From NCBI GenBank assembly GCA_943737045.1, contig CALSFV010000001.1, positions 1,082,001-1,146,000 of the forward strand: a stretch of DNA of 64,000 nt, given 5' to 3'. The notes beneath the pieces were generated by a model that saw only the letters and a list, made by a program, of their open reading frames with translations, had not been told where the DNA came from and did not search any database. Each line of letters begins with the position of its first letter. Position 1 is the first letter of the stretch. Shown one piece after another: positions 8,709 to 19,443 of the stretch. The stretch comes from Parapristionchus giblindavisi. Its lineage: Eukaryota; Nematoda; Chromadorea; Rhabditida; Diplogasteridae. The position numbers were made by a program, and so were the translations under genes.

Positions 8709-10279
8709 TACTATTCTTGTCGTGGGGAGGAAGCCTATCAGTCTCCTAATAAGAACTACCCTTTACAGCAGATGTCCTCGTTATTCTCTTTTGTACACCC
8801 AAATTCGATGGCTACTCAAGCTCAAGCTCCTAACACAGCAATTCCACCTGGACAAGCACCACCTCTTGCTCCTTCCTCAGATTCTCATCAAGCTCCTTCC
8901 ACTGATTCTGATTCATTAGACCTTCTCGTTCCATCTACAAGACCATCATTTGGTCTTCGTAACCTGGAAGAGCCTAACAAGGAAACTTCAAACCTGAATT
9001 GCCTTGAGAAAAAGATCAATTCACTGATAAGTGAGCAAGAAGCATTCAAGAACCAGGTACAACGAAACCTGCAGTTGCTTATGAACAAAGTGTGTGAAGA
9101 AACTGAAGAGATTAGAGATATCGTACAAGCTAATAAGTGTAACATCTTGGAGTTGAAAGACCTTATGATAAAGAATGTGGAGAATCATATTGAGGTATCT
9201 ATAATCATTCAATACCTTTCCTTATACGTTTATTTCCTTTCTATTTACCTCTTATTTATACTCTACTTTAAGAATGTCCTCGATTCTTCTGTAAGTCAAA
9301 AGGATATTGAGGATGAGACAGTGAATATGAATGAATCATCAAGTAGAGATGGCGAACTCGTAATTCCCAAGAAGAATCATGTTTCCAATAACAAGAGAAC
9401 GGTTAATGAGGATGTTTCATATGATGGAGAATTCGAGAACAACAAAAGATCCTCCAATATCCAGAACAACAAAAGGTTTTTATATAACTATTCTGTGTTT
9501 TCTGATATCTGTTACTTGATAGAAATAGTTCATGGATTTTCCTCTAATCTTGCCTACTTACCTGAATATTCACAATTATTTTATAGATTTCGCAGTGGTG
9601 ACTCTCGGCCAACTAATAATATAATGTGCTTATTCTGTGGTCAGTTCGGTGTTCATAAGACCTCCTATTGTGATAAGGTATCATCCTTGAGTGAGAGACG
9701 AGCAAAGGTGGTTGTTCTCCATGGACGATGCAACCGCTGTTTCATGCGGCTAGAAGACTCTCGCCATTCTCTCCCTTGTTCGGTTCCTTGTCTTGCCTGT
9801 CCCCGTTTCTTCGATCTCGAGGAAAAAGATCATGCCACATGGGCGTGTGCCTATAACCGCACTCTTAGCCGTAGTAGCTCTCATCAGGCTTTCAAGTCAA
9901 ATAAAGCTCATTTTTAGATCCTAATCACCTGTTAGAGAATGATTCACAATTCTATTAGTATATTTCCTTGTTTTAGCATTTCGTTCTATCATCTCTTGAT
10001 ACCTATCTCCTTCATAATGATATTATCTCATCGTGTTTTGTTATGGTTTCTCTCCCTCAAGATTGCCTCTTTCTCTTATTTGCTACAATGGTTTCTCATA
10101 TTCGATCCTCATTATCTAAGCTTATTAGCTTGCTATTTACAGTATTATGATATCAATAAGTAATATTTCCTGTGACTCCTTGATATACTACCTTGCATTA
10201 TTTCAGTCATTCCTTTCCGTTCATTATCCGTTTATAAGGAATAAACTCTTTATCTATCTACAACCGTGTCTGTGTCATT
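8709..10279 (-). mobile_element. candidate 5' LTR (about 1.57 kb) of the intact BEL element
   Basis: It begins beside the primer-binding site and, read on the minus strand, would start TGACACAGACACGG at 10279. Parts of it recur left of the polyprotein (9340-10020 as 1673-2340; 10122-10279 as 1375-1532), as an LTR pair should, but the left blocks are out of order, so the 3' LTR is rearranged and the outer boundary is inferred. The LTR would contain most of a plus-strand ORF, antisense to the retrotransposon. Confidence 0.45.
8772..9917 (+). CDS. gag-like zinc-cluster protein encoded antisense to the BEL element
   Basis: The frame is open from 8622, but its first 50 codons read through the complement of the BEL leader and primer site, so I prefer ATG 8772 (381 aa) or 8808. 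The protein has a Pro/Ser-rich N terminus, a coiled-coil-like helical stretch (about 75-140), a strongly hydrophobic ~25-residue segment that could span a membrane (about 141-168), an Asn/Lys-rich linker, and a C-terminal Cys/His cluster (about 284-360). The cluster has CLFCG, GRCNRC and later H-x4-C pairs, with the spacing of the zinc modules in the two BEL Gag proteins of this window. It therefore looks like a stand-alone gag zinc protein. Function is unknown. An AATAAA word lies about 330 nt downstream. Confidence 0.6.
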   Translation: MSSLFSFVHPNSMATQAQAPNTAIPPGQAPPLAPSSDSHQAPSTDSDSLDLLVPSTRPSFGLRNLEEPNKETSNLNCLEKKINSLISEQEAFKNQVQRNLQLLMNKVCEETEEIRDIVQANKCNILELKDLMIKNVENHIEVSIIIQYLSLYVYFLSIYLLFILYFKNVLDSSVSQKDIEDETVNMNESSSRDGELVIPKKNHVSNNKRTVNEDVSYDGEFENNKRSSNIQNNKRFLYNYSVFSDICYLIEIVHGFSSNLAYLPEYSQLFYRFRSGDSRPTNNIMCLFCGQFGVHKTSYCDKVSSLSERRAKVVVLHGRCNRCFMRLEDSRHSLPCSVPCLACPRFFDLEEKDHATWACAYNRTLSRSSSHQAFKSNKAHF

Positions 10280-10303
10280 AACAAGAACTATTGGGTCCAC
10301 TAT
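10266..10303. repeat. 38-bp inverted repeat, left arm (right arm 11330-11367)
   Basis: The arm starting GTGTCTGTGTCATT and ending GGGTCCACTAT recurs as an exact reverse complement at 11330-11367. The arms enclose a plus-orientation LTR (10417-11330). The right arm directly follows a full tRNA-Gly primer site on the minus strand, so the arms look like element leader or end sequence brought into inverted order by nesting. Confidence 0.8.
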
Positions 10304-10416
10304 CCCAATCAATACTATCTTCAAATAGCTGGAAGTACTTGAACATATCTAGCTCCTACCTTTTACCCTCTTCTATATTGATTTATCTTACGTTTACTCT
10401 TCTTCTGGTGTGGGAG

Positions 10417-11330
10417 TGTAGTGATTACTATCACTTCCTAAGTACATGACGAATCATGATCACGCTCTAGTGCACACTCTGGCGCACTCAAGATTACGAT
10501 AGAAATGAGCATTATGTTAATGACTGACGTGGCAAAGTGTTCTCTCTTCACTCTCTCTCCTTTGTCTCTTATTCACCTAATGACACGTATGTCTTTTCGC
10601 TCTCTCCTTTGTCTCTTATTCACCTAATGACACGTATGTCTCTTCGCCTTACTGTTTGTTATTCACTATTATCCTTCTATTTCATTTACCTCTTATTCAT
10701 CTATACTTATCACACTTTTACCTCCTTTTTCTCTCACTATTTATTGCTCTTCAAGTCCGAATATATTGTGTATCTCTCACAATTTGTCCATATATTCTTT
10801 TTGTCTGTAACCTATCAACTCTAGCCTTCGTTCATTGATGTCCTTTTTATTCCTTTTCCTCTGTCGACGTTCGTCTTCTTAGCCTTCGTTCATTGATGTC
10901 CCTTTTGCTCACTTCTCGCTCGTCGTCTCGATGTCGTCTTCTGTTCCTGCATTTCTATCATCCTTTTGCCCCTTTGGTAGTCTTGCCCCCTTTTGCTCTT
11001 TCGCTATTCATATCATTATTGTGCGAATCGTTTATTCCCCGTTTGCTCCCTATTTCATTATTGTTGTTTAATTACCCAAGTTTGAGGTTGCTCTAAGATG
11101 TCCTAAGAAGTCGATACTCAATGATGTCCTTCTAATCTCTATCATCTACGACACCTATCATCAAACTTGATCATCTTCGTATTGTAACGAATTCCCTTTT
11201 TTACATATCTTTGAGTATTCTAGTATATGTCGATAAAATCGTAGTATAATTACTATCAAATATCGTTATTAACTAGTATTACATCTCATCTGGCCACACT
11301 TACACCTGAAGTCCCTCGAGACTCACTTTA
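10417..11330 (+). mobile_element. BEL-type LTR in plus orientation
   Basis: It begins TGTAGTGATTACTATCAC after a purine-rich TGGTGTGGGAG, the same junction (GGGAG then TGTAG) as the 3' LTR of the 31-kb element. Its body aligns, as a diverged reverse complement, with the LTR at 11390-12276, sharing TTACCCAAGTTTGAGG and GTCCCTCGAGACT. No intact genes lie inside. It is probably the 3' LTR of an element otherwise lost, or a solo LTR. Confidence 0.6.
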
Positions 11331-11370
11331 TAGTGGACCCAATAGTTCTTGTTAATGACACAGACACATA

Positions 11371-11389
11371 ATTCCCGGCCGATGCACCA
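11371..11389 (-). other. full-length tRNA-Gly primer-binding site
   Basis: In the element sense TGGTGCATCGGCCGGGAAT, 19 nt complementary to the 3' end of tRNA-Gly including CCA: the longest such match in the window. It follows the LTR at 11390-12276, so that LTR is a 5' LTR of a minus-strand element whose body has been lost. Confidence 0.85.
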
Positions 11390-12276
11390 TAAAGCGATTA
11401 ATGCACCATAAAGCGTTTAAGTCTCGAGGGACTTTTCGGTGTGTGGCTTGATAAGGTGTGAAACTAGTTGAATGCGATTTCTAATTGATTATACAATTTT
11501 ATCGTTTTAGGAGCTAGAAATACAAAAGATATATAATGAATAAAAGGTTAGGTTACAACAATACAAGCTTGCTTAGGTCGATGACGTAGACGAGAGTTAG
11601 GACATCAGGGGTTGATTCCTCTTAGGACATCTCACGACTCGCACCTCAAACTTGGGTAATTAAACAGCGATACGAAAAAGGGGAGCAAAACGGGGTCACG
11701 ATTGATTTACACAATAGTGATATGAATAGCGAAAGAACAAAGGGGGCAAGACTACCAAAGGGACAAAGGGATGATAGGAATGCAGGAGCAGAAGACGACA
11801 TCAAGAAGAAGAGCGATGACGGATCGAATAGGACATCAATGAACGACGGTATAGAGGATGAACATCAAGGAAGAAGGATGAAATGGATAGGACATCCATG
11901 AGTGGATGAATATAGTTGATAGGTTATAGACAATCAGAATATATGGATGAATGATGATAGATACATGAGATATTTGGACTTGGTGAGCAGTAAATGATGA
12001 TAGAAGAAGAGATAAGACTGTGATTGTCATAGAAGAAAAAGTGGTAATTGATGAACAACGATAATAAAGGTTGAAATCGTAGCGAGAAGTGACATACGTG
12101 TCAAAATGTTGAATGAAAGGAGAGAATGAAGAAAGAACTGCCAAGTCATCATTGCCATTTGCATAGACACATCATTGCTCAATTTGCATCTAGAGACTGT
12201 GAGAGAGTGCGCTAGAGAGTGCGCTAGAGCGTAATTCTGATCGGTGTTTATTCAAGTAGTGATCATAATCGCTACA
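11390..12276 (-). mobile_element. BEL 5' LTR, minus orientation
   Basis: Read on the minus strand it starts TGTAGCGATTATGATC at 12276 and ends in a duplicated CGCTTTATGGTGCA before the primer site. The start TGTAGCGA is shared with the LTRs at 30112 and 33973. Its 3' half is nearly identical to the LTR fragment at 950-1364. Confidence 0.7.
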
Positions 12277-14814
12277 ACTAGTTAATGCGAAACATTCGTA
12301 GAATGATAGGCGTACACATATGCTGGATTTATGAGAGTTGTGAAGGGTTGCACTTACGCCAAACTCTCTCATATTTGGGCTATAGGTTATCAAAGACGCG
12401 GCAATTCGTGACGCGTTCTCTTATACATATATAATCATATATCTCTTATATATTCTCTTATATATCTCTTATATATGTGAGATAACTCATTGTTGGTTAG
12501 CTTCTTATTCTAGTCTCCATTACTATCTTGAGCGAGAGAGTATTATTCAACGTGTACTTTGATTTTTGAATAGGCTAGCCCTTGTATCTATTGCACACAG
12601 AGATTAAATGCCGTTAGTTGGCGAACGATTTGCCCGTATTCAGACAAATGCTAGCCTGTATATGGGCAAATCGGTGGTTTTTGGGCTACCATTTGGCCGA
12701 ATGTGGGCAAAACGTGTACACAAGTATCGTAAGTTGGCAAATCTATTACCCATATTTGGGTAAGTTTGCTCGCAGTGCAGTTTGACATCCAATCTCCAAC
12801 ATAATCAATTCGATGATATTTATTTATCCTCATTGTTTTCAAAATACAAAACGCCAATCCGTTCCTAATCTACACACAGAGAAAAGATAAACAACACCAC
12901 GCAAGATATAATACGTATTTTACACTTTTTATCTGGTATTCTTTCGCTTTTTTCTGTGTATTTTTTGCCAAATTCCTAATGCGCAATGCGGCAAATCTTG
13001 AGGATAAAAATATGAAAATATGAGTTACCTGTTACTGAACCGGAATAGTGCTGTACTGCCTATTTTAATATCCATAATCATAGAATGCACACGGAGTACA
13101 AGGAATAAGTAAGAGGGAATGCACCAGGCGAGTGATAAAACATATACCGTCTGAATATGTCTGCTATTCACAGCGATCTGATTAGGAAACGTCGCCCATC
13201 TTATATCTCATGAACGACAATTTTTCTGAAGATGGTGCTTTGACCATAGCTAGATATTCAATAGATCTAGGGAATTGTAGCACCAATTTTTGAAATTTAC
13301 CAGATTTCCCGAGATATGCGAAAAGGAAATTTCGCTAATATGCCGATCAGATCGCTGTGCTATTTAGCCCTCGATTGCACAAAAATTTTGCGCAAACAAC
13401 GCTTACATATGCAAATGTCTTGTCTATTCCTGAAGTACACAATGGACCTTCACAGAAGGCCCCTGAATACGGTATGAGAAGATACGGGCGATAGAGGAAA
13501 CAATGAGTGAATTCAAATTGAATCATCGTCATCTAAAATCGAGTTTTCAGTTGACATACTATTTAAGCTAACAATAAACATACTTATAAAAGTCATTGTT
13601 TTAATTTTTTATGGATCTTTGCTGATACGAATGTTGGGTTTATGACCTCTTATACAAAAAAAAACGCTAAAAAACACGTTTGCGAAATATCGATAAGGAA
13701 TACAAAGCGATGGGAGTGATCTCTAAGGTAGAACACTCGGAGTGGGCGGCTCCGTTCTTGCTAGTCGCATAAACATGCGAACATTCAATATTACTATCCA
13801 AATTGTTCAAAACAATGCAATAAAACGAAGAAAAAACCTGATTTACGAAGTATGCCCATTTGATTCCTTTATTGTATTGAGCACGAGTCTTGTATAAAAT
13901 ATAAAATGACATAGGATGGATGGTAAGTAGAGAGATGAAGGGAAGATGCTTTTGATAGCTGTAAAAGTTTCATCAAATGAAAAAGTCATAATATAATATT
14001 TTGCTAGATAAATAAATTTTTGTATAAAATTAGTCAAAAAATTATTCATTGCGAAATCAATCGCAAGCCAACTGTTCTATGAAATACAATGCACAAGTAA
14101 ATATCAATCTCTCGCATTCCTCTCGTTTAGCACTTCACTAACTCACACCTAACCCGTCTGATCTTTGCCGCACAGATTTGAAATTCAAAGGAGTACGTTC
14201 ATGTTTCTGAACAATAAATGATTACAAGTATAAGTTTACTTGTATATTAGAGATTTGAAATTGTAAATTGTGAATTTTAATAAATTAATAATCGCGCTTC
14301 ACTTTTTTTCGTCCGCTATGTCTATGTACCACAGTCGCCTGGTGTCGCGATATAGCCTATGTTTTTTCTCGTTTTTTCATAACGATGATCGATTTTCCGA
14401 TTCTGGCACGACTCAGCAACGACTTTTGCGTATCATTCACGATGTGCGGGGATAGTTCCAAAACATTCGGTATAACGCATCAGACCTCATTGAAATGTCC
14501 AAAGCAAAGTCACGATCCCAGTTGAAATTGTAGCGAATAGTAGCATTATATTCCATACTTCCGGAGAGGAGAGAAAATGTAGTGCTCTTAAAATACTTTC
14601 TGTATAAAATAAATAATAATAATAATATCTTTATGTGCGTTAAAAAATGATAATGAGATACATAGAGAAATGCATTAGGGACACATAAATACAATACCAC
14701 AACGAGGTAATCAGGTTGAATTAAGAGATAATGATGATATAAATTTAATCATAAAGCAAAACAAGGGGAGTCACTAACAGACAAGGAAACCATGCGGAAC
14801 TGAACTCGCGCGTT
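12277..14814. other. no gene recognised
   Basis: AT-rich sequence without a convincing open frame, splice-bounded exon or inverted-repeat element. Short open frames on both strands lack domain-like composition. Confidence 0.5.
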
Positions 14815-14935
14815 CGTTAAAGGCACACCCCAAACTAATTTGAAATTCTCCGCTCTAGCAACGCTCTCTCGTAAACAAAGAAGGCGAGAGAGCATTGCTG
14901 GATCGGAGCGTTTCAAATCTGTTCTCGTTGTGCTA
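14815..14935. mobile_element. foldback element (GCTCTGGCAATGCTCTCTCG family)
   Basis: An inverted repeat of about 45 bp arms around a short loop: CCGCTCTAGCAACGCTCTCTC pairs with its complement downstream, flanked by AAAGGCACACCCCAAACTAATTTG. Related copies occur at 17268, 17395, 29885, 43165, 44078, 52162, 52450, 53955 and 60278. It has no coding capacity. Confidence 0.75.
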
Positions 14936-15285
14936 TGAAAAGTGAACGTACCGCGACACGCGGCGATTAAGCTTTACTGTGCCGATGTAACAATATTATT
15001 TTCGAGCAAAAATAGAAATATTTTTTTTTGTTTTTAAGCTACATCTTGGCGGATATTTGATCACCAGGGAATACAAAGCGATATCGCATCTAACATTCAA
15101 CATTGCTGTCAGCATTGCTCGAAACAACATAAACGACAATAATAAAAATAATTTATCGTTACTTGGACCAGAAAAATAACTATATTCTGTGTATAATATA
15201 TGCTGATTAAAGAGAAGAAATTACTGTAACAAACTACAATACATAGATAACTTATTGAACACGGAATCTCATGGAAACCCAGCTA

Positions 15286-15581
15286 CACTCACAGAAAATT
15301 CCCTGATCTATTAGGGAATATTTCCCTACAAACGTCGTTCTACGGAATTCTTCCCTCATGGGTTAGGGAATCAATTGCCTTACCCATAAGGAATATATTC
15401 CCTCATGAGTAAGGCATTTAGAAAAGATATGGAACAATAAGAAAAATCGGCAAAGTTAATTCACACTGAGCGGGAACCGAGCCTACGAGGCTCGGATCAC
15501 TACGCAACAGTGAAAGTAGGGAAATAAATCCCTTAGGGATATCCACATGCCAGATATCCCTAAGGGAATTTTCTGTGAGTG
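15286..15581. mobile_element. Tc1/mariner-like MITE, 296 bp
   Basis: Terminal inverted repeats of 19 bp (CACTCACAGAAAATTCCCT) are flanked by TA on both sides. The interior has repeated AGGGAAT words and no ORF. The first nine bases match the ends of the element at 62054-62242. Confidence 0.8.
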
Positions 15582-16407
15582 TAATGTACCACCACCGAAT
15601 CAGCTGATAAAGTTGTTCAAATGTAAAAAATGGAAATGTAAGATCACAGATGCAACCATTTTAATCAAAATCTCTACAAACAAGTGAGCACGAAGTGCAT
15701 TAAATTTTATTTGTTTATTGTGTAAGTTCATCAAAAATTTCCTAGTGTCTCTATCTCATCTTCCGAAGGATGCGATGCCGATAATACACTTGACGTAAGT
15801 TCAAGCTATACTGTGCTCATAGTAATTTCGCCCTATTTTCAGGCCGTTAAAAAAATTTCATCAACTTGTGATGTAAGACTGCCGGTGTAGTTTAATCTTT
15901 GATCTTGTTTCTTATAAGGAAAACGTAGTTGACTCTCCGTCAACTGACCTCAATCATGACTGAGACGTGTTTTCCAGAATTCAGAGATCAAAAATCAAAG
16001 ACTAAAGACCAAAGATCAGTATTCAGAATGAGTCCATCTCGTATCGTATCACCCTCCCCACATTTCTGAATATGACCAGACCTCTACACTCCGCCAGACC
16101 TTTTATTGTGACCCCTACTCTCTACTTCTTGGCCTGTCATCTCCCCTATCTTTATACTCTCTTCCAGTTGCACACTATTTCTCAGGTCGTAGCCAGAGAG
16201 TGCGAGGCAGAACATAGACATAAATGAGTGATCCCCCCCCCCTTTCCACGCCCATTCTTCCATTCTCTCCTTATTCTCTTGCCCATATTATCAAACACAT
16301 ATCCTGCCCAATATTACCCTTATTTAATATCTATCTATGTCGAGAGTATTTCTGTTATCCATTGTTCTTGCTCTTCAAACCTGTATAGTTTCATGCGGAG
16401 CATGTCG

Positions 16408-16410
<3 letters not shown>

Positions 16411-16459
<49 letters not shown>
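16411..16459. repeat. (AT)n microsatellite
   Basis: About 24 uninterrupted AT dinucleotides. The open frames that cross it on both strands are artefacts of the repeat. Confidence 0.95.
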
Positions 16460-16461
<2 letters not shown>

Positions 16462-16595
16462 GTATTCGACAAAAGGGGAGAGAGAGGTCAGGGAAAGAGT
16501 CGGCGATGCACGAGAGACGGTACAATTGTGAGAGAGCGCTTGAATCACACAAACAAGCGAAAGAAGTTAGAGAATTCAGTGGCAGACAAAAAGCG

Positions 16596-17075
16596 CACTG
16601 TTGTTTACTTCTAAGTAAAGGCAAAAACAATCCTCATCTCCCTTATACTATTGCGTCCACAGTTCTTCCTTTCTCTGAATCCACTCGTGACCTTGGTGTT
16701 TATTTAGACCCCACCTTGACTTTAAATCCCATATTGATATATCTTGTAAAAAGGCTTTATCACTTGTAAATGTCCTATTCAGTGGCCGTATGCAAGAACA
16801 GTTTTCCAGGAAAATGTGACGTCATTAGCGTAGGAGGAGGATTTTTGGAAAACGCCTCCGCCTACGCTAATGACGTCACATTTTCCTGGAAAACGGTTCT
16901 TGCATCAGATCAATAAATTGTACTACAGCACCTATGTAAATAAGCGCTTTAAAAGTTTCTATTCTTGAATATGCTAGTCCTGTCTAGTCCCCATCTAGTA
17001 AAGGTCTCGTTCGTTAATTAGAAAAAAATTATAGAAAAAGCTTACTCGATTGTTATACTTTCGTTGTCACTCTCC
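16596..17075 (+). pseudogene. non-LTR retrotransposon (LINE) reverse transcriptase remnant
   Basis: The translation contains the thumb-region signature of CR1/Jockey-like LINEs: SKGKNNPHLPYTI, then STRDLGVYLDP, then after a one-base frameshift HIDISCKKALSLVNVLFSG. After the 114-bp hairpin element at 16791-16904 it resumes with LKVSILEYASPV, a stop in place of the usual Trp, then SPSSKGLVR. Only about 130 residues remain. It is dead by frameshift, stop and insertion. Confidence 0.7.
16791..16904. mobile_element. palindromic MITE, 114 bp, inside the LINE remnant
   Basis: Arms of about 50 bp starting TGCAAGAAC(A/C)GTTTTCC are reverse complements around a 13-nt loop. It interrupts the LINE reading frame between LFSG and the downstream YASPV block. 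Confidence 0.85.
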
Positions 17076-17267
17076 CACTATTTTTGCTCCTCCATCCTTT
17101 GATTGTAGACTTTCACTGTTTATGGACCCAATACTTTATTACATTTTCAGGCGCCTATATCGCCTTCAACTATTCTAAGTAGCCTACAACTACGAAGACT
17201 CGAAAGAATAATATCTAATAAATGCTGCCAGTTTTGAGGTGATTTTATACTCTTTAAAGGAATACCC

Positions 17268-17365
17268 CATGCTAATTTTACTCTCCGCATTGGCAATACT
17301 CTCTCGTACATAAAGAAAGCGAGAGATCATTGCCAGTGCGGAGAGATTCAAATTAGCTTGGGAAA
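17268..17365. mobile_element. foldback element, copy
   Basis: Inverted arms CTCCGCATTGGCAATACTCTC and their complement, flanked by GCTAATTTTA and TTCAAATTAGC. Same family as 14815-14935. Confidence 0.7.
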
Positions 17366-17394
17366 AGGGCTAATTTGAATCTCTCCACTCAGCT

Positions 17395-17505
17395 TTAAAG
17401 GCACACCAAAGCTAATTTTACTCTCCTCATTGGCAATGCTCTCTCGCAGACAAAGAAAGCGAGATAGCATTGAAAGAACGTTGACATTCAAATTAGCCCT
17501 GGTTT
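17395..17505. mobile_element. foldback element, copy
   Basis: A second copy only 30 bp from the previous one: AAAGGCACACCAAAGCTAATTT, inverted GGCAATGCTCTCTCG arms, then CAAATTAGC. Confidence 0.65.
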
Positions 17506-17841
17506 TGACTCTGTAGTTGATATCACAGTATTCTGGTTCAAGCCATTTTGTTTCCATAGCCAGACAAGCGAAAGACGATTGCATTTGATAGAGTTTCTAT
17601 GTTGAGCGGTCGTTTTGGCTTTCACAGTCTATAGAACATTGTAATATATAATACATTCCCTCACAATCACCCTCCCTAAACGACGCCCGCTGCGATATTA
17701 TTCATGTCGCCGAAGGCCACGTTTACTGAGGGCGGGATGTACTAAAGATGCCACATTCAAACATTTGTTAAAGCAACAATAATTCACATCAATACCTTTT
17801 CACGAAAAGACGTAGAAATCAATTTTCTCTGCTTCTTTCAG

Positions 17842-18264
17842 GCATCGCCTATGCCTTAATGAACACTTGCTCTTTGGATAGCATCCTCGAGGCCTCGCTG
17901 TTATCATCGCCCAATATCGCAAGAACCCATCTCTGTACAAGTGAGTTTCAGTAGTTTCCTTATAATATCTGAGATCAAAGATCAAATTACATCGCGACTC
18001 GATGAATGTCTTTAACGGCCTTAAACTACACATTTCGAAAACATTTTTGTGTGTCCACTCTTCCGAATATGAAATGCCTCTATTTCTAGGAAGATCGGAA
18101 CATTCAGCCCGTTCGAGAAGTGCCTTCGCGCATTGCTACCGATCTGAATAAGGCGAAGGCTGATCTTATCAACACTTGCTAACTTGGACGAGGAAGAGGT
18201 AGCTAAGTTGTTGTCTACAGGACGCAAGAAAGTTCAGTTTCCAGAAGCAGTACGACCTAAATGA
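17842..18264 (+). pseudogene. two-exon pseudogene of unrecognised origin
   Basis: An exon-like block 17842-17940 lies between TTTCAG and GTGAGT; a second, 18090-18264, follows TTTCTAG and ends at a TGA. Joined, they stay in one frame: HRLCLNEHLLFG, a stop, HPRGLAVIIAQYRKNPSLYK, then KIGTFSPFEKCLRALLPI, a stop, and a Glu/Lys-rich tail with DEEEVAKLLSTGRKK. Protein-like composition, proper splice sites and only two in-frame stops mark a decayed gene. I do not recognise the family. No upstream exons were found. Confidence 0.45.
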
Positions 18265-19070
18265 AATCAACATGAGAAAATTCAACAAAACTGCTGCCCT
18301 TATAATTTTTACAACTGTATGTCAGAAGTGCCAGCATCAGCAGATTGTTCAACGAAGCCAGTATGAAGAAGCGTCTGGTAAAAAAGCAAATTAGCAGTTA
18401 AAACATTTATTCAAAAAAAAATTATTTGCAGGAGTAAAGGCGATTACACTCGAAGATTAGGAGGAGTTTTATCATTGTATAAGTGTGAATAAGTAATATA
18501 TCTATCTATCACACATTCGCACTTTGGTTTCACACGACCGGTGGTTAATACATACAGCTCCGATCTCAAAGACTCATTGTAGAAATTATCATTTTATTTT
18601 TCATGTTTCAAAATTCGTTTGATTGCGTTGTAGACTGTTTCTTCAATGCTCTGATAAAAATACTGAGTTTGAATTGCTTGCTATCCTTTTCTTTAAACAA
18701 AATAAATAAGTTATTCAAAAAAATATGTTTGAACTATTTTTTAAAAATTAAAAAAAAATTATTTTTTTTTGAAATAATTTTCAAAAAATTCCCAGCCTTC
18801 ATGGTCATGTAACTACTATCCATGAGACCATTTCTTATTTGCACATGCCCACTTCCCCGTCGACGTATTATGATATTCTGTAATATTCTACATCATCATT
18901 TGTCCGCTATGCCTCAACATGAAGTCATGATGGTGAAATAATTCTGATAGAAATGTTTTGATCAAGGTGCAGATAAACTGTTATAGACATTGCATAACCA
19001 TGAATAGCACTTTTTTAAGTTGAAAATATTTCAAAAGAAGCAAAATAAATGGACAAAAAGCGTTCATTGA
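18265..19070. other. no gene recognised
   Basis: Very AT-rich, with long A and T runs near 18700-18790. No splice-bounded coding block seen. Confidence 0.5.
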
Positions 19071-19077
19071 GAAACGG

Positions 19078-19270
19078 CGGCAGTCCGAATTTTTGTCTGT
19101 TTTATTTCTGGGACCGTCTTTTAGTCAGTTTATGGACGCGGTCGCCTCTTAATCACTCCCGGTTGGATACGGTAGTACCGTAGTAGTCAGCGTGTGTCAT
19201 GCAGTCCCAGATCATGCCAATTGAGTTTCTCAAATGTATCAAATTCTTGTTGCTGTTTTAGCGACCATAA
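19078..19270. repeat. dispersed repeat shared with 22690-22868
   Basis: About 180 bp from TCTGTTTTATTTCT(G/T)GGACC to TGTTTTAGCGACCA(T/C)AAACAT is present at both places in the same orientation, about 90% alike by eye. No coding content. The second copy adjoins the broken exon-22 duplicate. Confidence 0.8.
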
Positions 19271-19443
19271 ACATTGATGGTAACATACATGGTATCAATT
19301 GACAATCGAAATATCGAGAGATATATCCAGTGTTGCGAAACACGAAACCAACCTCTTCCTTTCCCACTTTCGACTGAATATAGTGTCAACAAGTTTAAAA
19401 AAGTCCTTTCTACCCCTAACATTTGGAAAAAAAATGAATATTA

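Noticed and set aside
8622..8771. Upstream extension of the plus-strand zinc-cluster ORF
   Set aside because: These codons read through the complement of the BEL leader, anticodon-arm match and primer site; the later ATGs at 8772 or 8808 are more plausible starts.
9196..9272. Possible 77-nt GT-AG intron in the zinc-cluster ORF
   Set aside because: Removing it breaks the frame at once, whereas the unspliced frame stays open; the hydrophobic stretch is therefore kept as coding.
16228..16614. Open frames crossing the (AT)n tract
   Set aside because: Alternating Tyr-Ile residues come from the microsatellite on either strand.
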